From Shewanella marinintestina (GTDB lineage: Bacteria > Pseudomonadota > Gammaproteobacteria > Enterobacterales > Shewanellaceae), in assembly GCF_023283845.1 (NCBI RefSeq), contig NZ_JAKILC010000001.1, forward strand, positions 465,998-529,997: a DNA stretch of 64,000 bases, in the 5' to 3' direction. A program made the translations under genes and the position numbers. Shown here piece by piece: positions 1 through 6,770 of the stretch; the first letter of the stretch is position 1; each line of letters opens with the position of its first letter. Under the pieces are notes generated by a model. It was given only the letters and a program-made list of their open reading frames with translations, made no database searches and was not told where the DNA came from.

Positions 1-317
1 TAACTGCTTATCCAGAAGCGATTGCTGAGCGTTATAAAATCAAGCAGATGCCAAATACAGATATTGAGTTACTTGAAGCGATTGGCCGTAACCGCGGTGC
101 ACTTCGCCCTGGTGGACGTATCGATTTGCATAAAGCATCTGAAGTATTGCTACATGACTTCCGCGCAGGACGAATTGGTCAGTTGTCACTTGAAACACCT
201 GAAATGGCTGAAATTGAAAAGATTGAAGTAGCAAAACTACTTGCTGAAAAACAAGCTAAAGAAGAAGCACGTAAAGAACAAGAACGCCTTAAGCGCTCAG
301 GTAAACGCTTTAGCTAA
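1..317 (+). CDS. ylqF: Ribosome biogenesis GTPase YlqF, C-terminal part (5' end outside window)
   Basis: The frame is open from base 3 and stops at 317, leaving about 104 residues. They match the C-terminal domain that follows the circularly permuted GTPase domain in YlqF/RbgA-type proteins: an acidic helix, a GALRPGGRIDLHKA segment, then LLHDFRAGRIGQLSLE. The tail is a charged Lys/Glu-rich helix ending KRSGKRFS, likely an RNA- or ribosome-contacting extension. The family assists late large-subunit assembly. The G motifs lie upstream of the window and cannot be checked. A strong hairpin terminator follows. Confidence 0.85.
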   Translation, partial: TAYPEAIAERYKIKQMPNTDIELLEAIGRNRGALRPGGRIDLHKASEVLLHDFRAGRIGQLSLETPEMAEIEKIEVAKLLAEKQAKEEARKEQERLKRSGKRFS

Positions 318-334
318 TAGCTGATTATTTATAT

Positions 335-360
335 AAAAGCGCTCATATAGAGCGCTTTTA
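335..360. terminator. Intrinsic terminator after ylqF, possibly bidirectional
   Basis: A perfect 10-bp inverted repeat (AAAAGCGCTC / GAGCGCTTTT) with a 5-base loop. A/T tracts on both sides suit both ylqF and the convergent phosphatase gene. Confidence 0.8.
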
Positions 361-427
361 TATTAACTCCCGCCTATTTATTCTCATCAAGAAATAAACC
401 CCAGCAACAAACTATTCTCATCAGAGA

Positions 428-916
428 TCACAACTGCCCACTTTGGATGCGACTAACAAGCCCATCACAGCTATTTTCGAGTAAGTCTAAAACAAGCTCA
501 AAACCGTCCCCTTCGCCATAATAGGGATCTGGAACTTCCGTATAAATAGCATCATGTTCTCCAAAAGCACAAAAATCTAACATGAGTGCCAGCTTTGCTT
601 GATACTCCGCAGGGCAAATACGCTTTAAGTCCTGCAGGTTTTGCTCATCCGCCGCAAGAATTAAATCAAAGTCACTAAAATCAGTCTGAGTCACCATTCT
701 GGCTTGCATGCCGTTAAAGTTCAAACCACGTTTAACGCCCGCCGCAATAGAGCGTTTATCCGGAGCGTTTCCTTGGTGATAGGCAATCGTCCCTGCTGAA
801 TCAATCCTAATATCAAGCTTCGCTGCAGAAACTTTTGCTCTAAACATCGCTTCAGCGGACGGAGAGCGACAGATGTTGCCCATACATACAAATAGAATAG
901 AGGAAATGTGTTTCAT
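428..916 (-). CDS. Low-molecular-weight protein-tyrosine phosphatase
   Basis: A 162-residue cytoplasmic phosphatase of the LMW-PTP family. The phosphate-binding loop CMGNICRS (C-x5-R-S) is near residue 11, and the general-acid loop appears as PDPYYG near residue 130, so both catalytic elements are intact. Length is normal for the family. It stands alone between ylqF and the nitroreductase, with no exopolysaccharide kinase (Wzc-like) beside it, so the Wzb role in capsule export is not supported by context. The physiological substrate is unknown. Confidence 0.9.
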   Translation of the reverse strand: MKHISSILFVCMGNICRSPSAEAMFRAKVSAAKLDIRIDSAGTIAYHQGNAPDKRSIAAGVKRGLNFNGMQARMVTQTDFSDFDLILAADEQNLQDLKRICPAEYQAKLALMLDFCAFGEHDAIYTEVPDPYYGEGDGFELVLDLLENSCDGLVSRIQSGQL

Positions 917-1014
917 TGTAGCCCCTTAATAAAAATGTTTAACATTTCATATGAATCAATTACTTGCTCTACTTCAATGTAAACCATTGCAGTATTAGCT
1001 ACACTTTTTTATTG

Positions 1015-1054
1015 TGATAATTTCATTATCAATAAAATCTTGATAATCATTCAA
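1015..1054. promoter_or_regulatory. Fur-like inverted repeats upstream of the nitroreductase
   Basis: TGATAAT-TTC-ATTATCA at 1015-1031 is a perfect 7-bp inverted repeat. A second related element, TTGATAATCATTCAA, lies at 1040-1054. Both resemble Fur-box half-sites (TGATAAT/ATTATCA), although the spacing of the first is 3 rather than the classical 1. They sit 90-130 bp ahead of the nitroreductase start. Confidence 0.35.
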
Positions 1055-1142
1055 CTAAAACACTATTTTTCAAATACACTGATACAGGTAGCATAGCGGC
1101 AACTGTTAAAGAAGTTCCACCGCTCTACATTAGGAAAAGATT

Positions 1143-1799
1143 ATGACTCACCCTATTATTGCTGATCTTGAAAGCCGTTACACAGCAAAACGCTATGATG
1201 CTTCTAAGCGTATTCCTCAAGCCGATCTTGATGTTATTTATCAAGCAATGAATCTTTCTGCATCGTCTATCAACTCACAACCATGGAAATTTATTGTGAT
1301 TGAAAGCGATGAAGCAAAACAGCGTATGCACGACACTTTTGCTAATAAGTTCCAATTCAATCAACCACACATTAAAGCGGCCTCGCATATTGTTTTGTTT
1401 GCTCACAATCCTAAATATACTCGTGAAGACTACGCAAAAGTCGTTGATAAAGGCATTGAAGATAAACGTTCAACCGCTGATGAAAGAGAGCAAGCTTTTG
1501 GTGCGTTTGCCTTTGTTGATCTTAACACTGATGAAAACGGCAACAATGCGACATGGACTAAAGCACAGACTTACTTAGCACTGGGTAACACCTTACACGT
1601 ACTTGCACGCTTAGGCATCGACTCTACTACCATGGAAGGCGTTGATAGTGAGTTAATTGGTGAAATCTTTAAAGATGAGCTTGATGGCTATGAGTGCGGT
1701 GTTGCACTCGCAATGGGTTATCACCACAGCGCTGAAGATTATAACGCTGCTCTGCCAAAGTCTCGTTTACCCATTGCTCAAGTATTACAAGTTCTATAA
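1143..1799 (+). CDS. NAD(P)H-dependent nitroreductase family oxidoreductase
   Basis: 218 residues with the FMN-dependent NfsB/NfnB-like fold. The N-terminal segment SRYTAKRYDASKRIP is the usual R-x-(S/A)-x-R FMN-phosphate region, followed by SASSINSQPWKFIVIES, the conserved S-x-x-N-x-Q-P-W flavin contact. The C-terminal part carries LGNTLHVLARLGIDSTTMEG, typical of NfsB relatives. The family reduces quinones, nitroaromatics or pteridines using NAD(P)H; the substrate here cannot be assigned. AGGAAA lies 7 bases before the ATG. Inverted repeats resembling Fur boxes lie upstream, suggesting metal or stress control (inference). Confidence 0.9.
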   Translation: MTHPIIADLESRYTAKRYDASKRIPQADLDVIYQAMNLSASSINSQPWKFIVIESDEAKQRMHDTFANKFQFNQPHIKAASHIVLFAHNPKYTREDYAKVVDKGIEDKRSTADEREQAFGAFAFVDLNTDENGNNATWTKAQTYLALGNTLHVLARLGIDSTTMEGVDSELIGEIFKDELDGYECGVALAMGYHHSAEDYNAALPKSRLPIAQVLQVL

Positions 1800-1822
1800 T
1801 TGTTCATCGGTTGAATATTTTA

Positions 1823-1851
1823 GGCTCGAGACCATAATCTCGAGCCTTTTT
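1823..1851 (+). terminator. Intrinsic terminator after the nitroreductase
   Basis: GGCTCGAGA / TCTCGAGCC, a 9-bp perfect stem with a 6-base loop followed by TTTTT. Confidence 0.85.
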
Positions 1852-1930
1852 ATTATAATTAAATCTATTTACTGTATTCAGTTAGCCCAGATTCATAATC
1901 AACAATTTCATCTAATTGATCAACTACATA

Positions 1931-2800
1931 CTATTGAGATGCTCTCACTCTTAAAAAGCTGGCAAACCTTGGTGTCCCCTTTTGCGTAAGACCGTAGTAT
2001 TTATAAGTGACCACACTACCTATCTTTGGCGGATTAAGCCTTTGCTCGTGACTTAAGCCACTACCTAACTTAAATACTTTGCCATCTTGATTTTCAACAA
2101 CTAACGCCCCTAGCATGCCACTAAACTTTCCTTTACCTTCATTGTGAGCGATAACCACAGCTTCAGCATCGTAGAAAGGTTTTAGCTTAACAATATCTTG
2201 AGAACGTCCAGCCTGATAAAGTGCGGTCTTTTTATGTAACATCAATCCTTCACCGCCTAAATCAATAATGGCTTGTAGATCAGCATCTAATACGCCAGCT
2301 GTTGTGAGCGAATATTGCTTAATCACCTGTAAATAGGCGCTAGTACCGGTAAGTTCATTAACAGCTTTGTCATAGCGACCTGCAAAGGGAGTTGTCTCTG
2401 CCGGTAGGTCGAATACCATAAATAAAACCCTGCTCCACTCAGCATCTGTCGCTTGATTTTTCCGGATAATTGCAGAGATTTGTTCAAACGCTCCGCGCTT
2501 TATCCAAAATTCACCGTCTAATGGATATTTTGGGAAGTGCTGAATAAACCAATCTGGCGCAGCAATCTTTCTGCCAGATCGGCTGTAAAGGTTTTTACCA
2601 TCCCAATAGCCCCTTACGCCATCAAGCTTTTCACTAATCAGATAATCTGAAACATTCGATATGGGGTTGGAAGCAGTGGTTGCCAGTTGAATTAATGGCT
2701 TAGTGCGAGGCATATTGCCTACTTCAGCAATCGCGATATTGGCAATGCATAAAGAAAAACTAAGGCTAATGCATAAAAACTGTATCGTTCTAATTATCAT
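1931..2800 (-). CDS. ligE: ATP-dependent DNA ligase, minimal LigE type, secreted
   Basis: 289 residues. A hydrophobic signal peptide (about residues 1-25, ending AIA-E) is followed directly by the adenylation domain. Motif I is EKLDGVRG with nucleotidyl-acceptor Lys58; later motifs are LDGEFWIKRG, GGEGLMLHK and VKLKPFYDAEAVVI. A short OB-fold domain ends the protein, and there is no N-terminal DNA-binding domain. Family knowledge: these minimal bacterial ligases use ATP and are often exported, where a role in natural transformation or extracellular DNA metabolism has been proposed. It is a single gene, convergent with the nitroreductase. The replicative NAD-dependent LigA would be elsewhere. 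Confidence 0.9.
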   Translation of the reverse strand: MIIRTIQFLCISLSFSLCIANIAIAEVGNMPRTKPLIQLATTASNPISNVSDYLISEKLDGVRGYWDGKNLYSRSGRKIAAPDWFIQHFPKYPLDGEFWIKRGAFEQISAIIRKNQATDAEWSRVLFMVFDLPAETTPFAGRYDKAVNELTGTSAYLQVIKQYSLTTAGVLDADLQAIIDLGGEGLMLHKKTALYQAGRSQDIVKLKPFYDAEAVVIAHNEGKGKFSGMLGALVVENQDGKVFKLGSGLSHEQRLNPPKIGSVVTYKYYGLTQKGTPRFASFLRVRASQ

Positions 2801-3022
2801 ACCGTGGCTCCTTGCTTGATAATTTTACTTACACATCCTGTGAAGTACTCGCTAAGTCTAGGTGCTTAGTTTGTAGATGCCAAGCCAGTTGCTGTTAGAG
2901 AAGTGTCAATTCCAACAAAGACTTGATGAACACACTGCATTTATCCTAAAAATGTTCATGCTATAATCGGAAAATGCCTAACGATCTTTCTCTAGAACGG
3001 CCAAATAAAATTACGGAACACT

Positions 3023-3394
3023 ATGAAACCTGCTAATAACCACGGTATAAAACGCGTCATTAGAGCAACTGGATTTTCAATACAAGGGTTGAAGCTAGCA
3101 TGGAAGAATGAAGCCGCTTTTAGGCAAGAAGTAACATTAGCCGTAATAATGCTACCTATAGCACTGCTTATTGATGCCTCAACCGTTGAGCGAGTATTGC
3201 TTATCCTAGGTTTGTTTATGGTATTAATTGTTGAGTTAATTAATTCAGCCATAGAAGCCGTTGTTGATAGAATTAGCGATGAGCATCACCCATTAAGTGG
3301 TCGAGCAAAAGATATTGCCTCTGCTGCAGTCTTTATGAGCCTCGCGTTTTGCGGGCTAACTTGGGCCATGATTCTAATCCCAAAATTATTTTAG
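3023..3394 (+). CDS. dgkA: Diacylglycerol kinase
   Basis: 123 residues, the usual size of the trimeric inner-membrane enzyme that phosphorylates diacylglycerol back to phosphatidate, recycling lipid released by membrane-derived oligosaccharide or LPS modification. An N-terminal amphipathic region with EAAFRQE is followed by three hydrophobic segments. The conserved signature VELINSAIEAVVDR supplies the catalytic Glu/Asn residues. It is monocistronic, divergent from the LigE-type ligase, and followed by a 450-bp gap. Confidence 0.95.
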   Translation: MKPANNHGIKRVIRATGFSIQGLKLAWKNEAAFRQEVTLAVIMLPIALLIDASTVERVLLILGLFMVLIVELINSAIEAVVDRISDEHHPLSGRAKDIASAAVFMSLAFCGLTWAMILIPKLF

Positions 3395-3844
3395 TTATAG
3401 GCTCATTCGCCTCAGCCTATCCAATATTACAAAAATACTCTCCCTCGATTAATTGAATCTATTTAGCTATCTATTCTAGAGAGGGAGGCTCTCTAGCCTT
3501 TGATTTAAAGCCAAAAAACTTATATTGGGTTATTTCGTCTAGCGTTAATAACATTATTCTGCATTTATACTCTACACTCCATATTGGCGACTAGTCAGCC
3601 TATTTCACTACCATAAATGGAATATGCTAAGTAGGAACCTAGCTAAGACATACTCACTAGTAACATACCCACTTCAACTAGAAAAAGTGAGCCAAACGTC
3701 ATTAAATTGCATTAGATCAAACTAAATGTAACTTTTTGAAACAATTCATTCACAAAAAGTTAGATCCTGCTATGCTAGAGCTCGAACAATAAAAAGCGTT
3801 ACTGATTTAAACACATAAAAATAAGAACGACGGAGTGACTTTTA
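3395..3844. other. Gene-free 450-bp gap with alternative hairpins
   Basis: No ORF with coding character. A perfect 8-bp inverted repeat, CTAGAGAG / CTCTCTAG (3476-3496), has GGAGG in its loop. An upstream CTCCCTC (3440-3446) is complementary to GAGGGAG at 3481-3487, which overlaps that hairpin, so the two pairings exclude each other. The hairpin may terminate dgkA transcription, but the T-tract after it is poor. Confidence 0.4.
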
Positions 3845-4717
3845 ATGCTTAAAAGTTTCATCATTCGCGGTATAGCTACACTCGTTTTAATTGCAAGCCC
3901 TATGACTTATGCAGATAACAATACTGTTATCCGTATTGGAGGCTTTTATGCAAATACAGACTCTACCATAGATGTAAATGATCCCATCTTAGGCAACGCT
4001 TTTGCACTCGATTTTGAATCTGATCTAAAACTAGAAGAATCACAATTTTTGCCATTCTTTGAGTTTTCTCATCACTTTAACGACCGCCATACTTTATATG
4101 TTGACTGGAAACAGTTGCACCGTAATGCCGCAGTTCAGTCTGTGGAAAAGCCATTTCAATTCACCTGGGATGACACGACTTACGATATCAAATCAGGGAT
4201 CTCACTAGATACCACGCTGAATATCGATATTATGCGAATTGGTTATGGTTATGATATTTGGCAAGGTCATAATTACGATGTTGGTCTTTCAGTTGGTTTA
4301 CATGCCATGTTTATTAAAACGGCTTTTAAAGGGAAAATAGGTATATGTGATTCTGGTACGGAGAACCGTTGTCCAGATACCATCGATATTCCTAAAGTGG
4401 TTGATGAGAAGTTATCAGCTCCTTTGCCAGATATCGGTGTTTATGGCACTTACGAGTTTTACCCTGGATTTAAACTAAACGGCCACGCCCAGTATTTTTA
4501 TATAAAGCTCGACGACCTTAAAGGCGGCTTAGTCGATATTCGCCTTGGTGTTGAGGCTGAGATTAGTGAAAACTGGCATATGACAGCAGCATTTAACTAT
4601 TATGAAGTTGATGTTGAATATACGTCTACTTTTACCGATGCAGATATAAAGCTTGCTGATTATAATATCTACTACAGTTTTACCGGCCCAATGCTGTCAG
4701 TCAGTTATCAATTCTAG
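3845..4717 (+). CDS. Predicted outer-membrane beta-barrel protein
   Basis: 290 residues with a clear signal peptide (hydrophobic core about residues 10-22, cleavage near TYA-DNN). The mature part alternates polar and aromatic residues in the way of amphipathic strands and ends SVSYQF, with the C-terminal aromatic residue that marks BAM-assembled barrels. A loop near residue 160 carries CDSGTENRC, two Cys eight residues apart that could form a disulfide. I do not recognise a named family. It stands alone between dgkA and a diguanylate cyclase, and function is unassigned. Confidence 0.75.
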   Translation: MLKSFIIRGIATLVLIASPMTYADNNTVIRIGGFYANTDSTIDVNDPILGNAFALDFESDLKLEESQFLPFFEFSHHFNDRHTLYVDWKQLHRNAAVQSVEKPFQFTWDDTTYDIKSGISLDTTLNIDIMRIGYGYDIWQGHNYDVGLSVGLHAMFIKTAFKGKIGICDSGTENRCPDTIDIPKVVDEKLSAPLPDIGVYGTYEFYPGFKLNGHAQYFYIKLDDLKGGLVDIRLGVEAEISENWHMTAAFNYYEVDVEYTSTFTDADIKLADYNIYYSFTGPMLSVSYQF

Positions 4718-4975
4718 TCGCAGAGCCAGTCTTTGCGACAACTCTTTCTAATGTACCCCATTATTTTAGCCCATCGCTTTACCGATACTATTTACAATCA
4801 AATCCAAGCAATTTAATCCTACTATTATCGTTTGTTTAATAGCCAATTATGCTATTTAGAGTTTTATGTTGTTAAAAAACATAATAAAATTAATGAATAA
4901 AGTGCATAATGAGCAAATCTCAGCTCTGGGTCTACTCAACTGAGCGCTAATTGGTAAGTAATAAGGCTGTAAAAC

Positions 4976-5995
4976 ATGGCAACTCCTCTACTCAAGGAAT
5001 CCGCATCTAAGCTTAAAAAAGCGATTCCGTTAATGTTGAAGTATCAAATACCCACAACTCCAACAAATTACGCACTGTGGTACGCCTATGTCGGCGCTCA
5101 ATCTCCCATGCTAAATAAACATTTAGATACCGTTGTTAGCCAATATAACACCTGCCCACCGAGCCAAAGTGAGCGGCTATATCAAGAGTTTCTATCTGAT
5201 CCAGTAGAGCTCGATGTTATCGATATGCGGCAAAACTTGGATGCTATGGTGACTGAATTATCTCAGTCCATTAAAGACACAAATTTAGATGCTAACCTCT
5301 TTAAAAGTAAGATCGATAGTAATCACATTAAGCTGAATAAAATTGAAAACGAAGGCTTTACTATTGAAGAAGTTCTTACTGTTGTCAAAAGCCTCGTGAA
5401 TGACTCCAATGAGATCCGGGTCAGTGCGCAACACTTCTCAGAGCAACTAGCCAAAGCTCAATCAGAAATTGATGCATTAAAAGCACAGTTAATAAAAACT
5501 GAACATGAAATTCATTTCGATGCATTAACAGGCTCGTTAAACCGCCGCGCTTTTAATAAAGACCTTCAAGCTATCCTTGAACAACATCCTGATGGGCTTT
5601 GCCTCATCATCGCTGATATCGATCATTTCAAAGTTTTCAATGACACCTATGGCCACCAGCTCGGTGATCAAGTATTAAAATCGGTAACTAAACGTTTAAA
5701 CGAGGCCTGCCAAAATGGTACTAAACTGTATCGATTTGGTGGTGAAGAGTTCGCTTTAATTGTTCCTAATAGCCAATTAAGACGTGCTCGTCAGCTAGCA
5801 GAGTCAATGCGTAGAAGCCTTGAAAAGCTCGTTGTAAAAGACAAACGTAAAGGCGATAACATTAATAATATCAATGCCTCTTTCGGCGTTGCTGAATTTA
5901 TTTTAAAAGATAGCGTCAACACACTTATCGAACGAGCCGACAAGCAACTATACGAGGCGAAACGATTAGGCCGAAATCGAGTCATGCCAATCTAA
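4976..5995 (+). CDS. Diguanylate cyclase (GGDEF protein)
   Basis: 339 residues. The N-terminal half (about 1-160) is helical, with a TPTNYALWYAYV segment and a coiled-coil-like stretch before the catalytic domain; there is no membrane segment, so it is probably cytoplasmic. The GGDEF domain starts at DALTGSLNRRAF and has the active-site loop RFGGEEF, a competent variant. The inhibitory RxxD I-site expected just upstream is replaced by QNGT, so product inhibition through that site should be absent. It would make cyclic di-GMP from two GTP. No phosphodiesterase or effector lies beside it. Confidence 0.93.
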   Translation: MATPLLKESASKLKKAIPLMLKYQIPTTPTNYALWYAYVGAQSPMLNKHLDTVVSQYNTCPPSQSERLYQEFLSDPVELDVIDMRQNLDAMVTELSQSIKDTNLDANLFKSKIDSNHIKLNKIENEGFTIEEVLTVVKSLVNDSNEIRVSAQHFSEQLAKAQSEIDALKAQLIKTEHEIHFDALTGSLNRRAFNKDLQAILEQHPDGLCLIIADIDHFKVFNDTYGHQLGDQVLKSVTKRLNEACQNGTKLYRFGGEEFALIVPNSQLRRARQLAESMRRSLEKLVVKDKRKGDNINNINASFGVAEFILKDSVNTLIERADKQLYEAKRLGRNRVMPI

Positions 5996-6042
5996 CCTCT
6001 TTGAGTGTTTGTGACACCATCTGTGCAAACACTTAATTAGCA

Positions 6043-6717
6043 CTAATTGATCGGTTTCGCCTGAACAATATAACGCAGCGGCCCACCAGAGAATTCAGCA
6101 CCAAACGGATAACATGTTACCAAGGTTAACGTCGCCTCACCGCCATCTTGAATCACATTAATGTCTGATTCGTGCGTTATTTTTGCTGCGGTTACTTTAT
6201 AAAGTAAACTTTTACCAGAGACACCTTGCAACCGAATAAGCTGGCCTATTGTAATCCCATTTAGTCGAGCGAAGTGGGTATCTCGATGGCCTGCAATGAC
6301 CGTATTACCGCGGCTATTAATATTGGCTGACGATAACATTAGCGCCGGTCCAAATGCTAAGTTACGCCCTGATGCTCCCGAAAGCACATACAAACTGCTA
6401 CCTTCACGCTCAGCATGAATAGCTGAAGTGTTGCTTGTTGTAGCAGCTAAAAAGTCTAGTTTTGCCACAGGATGAGTATCAGCCCAAGACCAAGGTTTAT
6501 GAGGCTTTCTATCGAGTAATGTTTTCTGCCATGCTTGCTGTATTAAAAATTGGGCAAAATGTGCTTTAGCTTGCATATATCCGCCTTGTACAAATAGTCC
6601 GACACCAACGAAAAGTAATAATCCTGCCACCAATCGGTGAAAATAATAACCTTTACTTTGGCTTTTTCTCTTGTCTGCCAAACCTGTAAACGAGTTAAGT
6701 ACATCTATCTTTTGCAT
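6043..6717 (-). CDS. Class GN (marine proteobacterial) sortase
   Basis: 224 residues. One N-terminal transmembrane segment (about 28-48) anchors a periplasmic sortase domain. The catalytic triad is visible: His144 in GHRDTHF, Cys202 in TLVTCYPF, and Arg215 in GGPLRY. It is the dedicated transpeptidase of the locus and presumably cleaves the LPQTG motif of the protein encoded 53 bp upstream in the same direction. In Gram-negative bacteria the nucleophile that accepts the cleaved protein is not established. Confidence 0.93.
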   Translation of the reverse strand: MQKIDVLNSFTGLADKRKSQSKGYYFHRLVAGLLLFVGVGLFVQGGYMQAKAHFAQFLIQQAWQKTLLDRKPHKPWSWADTHPVAKLDFLAATTSNTSAIHAEREGSSLYVLSGASGRNLAFGPALMLSSANINSRGNTVIAGHRDTHFARLNGITIGQLIRLQGVSGKSLLYKVTAAKITHESDINVIQDGGEATLTLVTCYPFGAEFSGGPLRYIVQAKPIN

Positions 6718-6770
6718 AAGTGTTCTCGTCGATTATCCAAATTCCATCAACTCTTTGTCAGCTTAATAAT

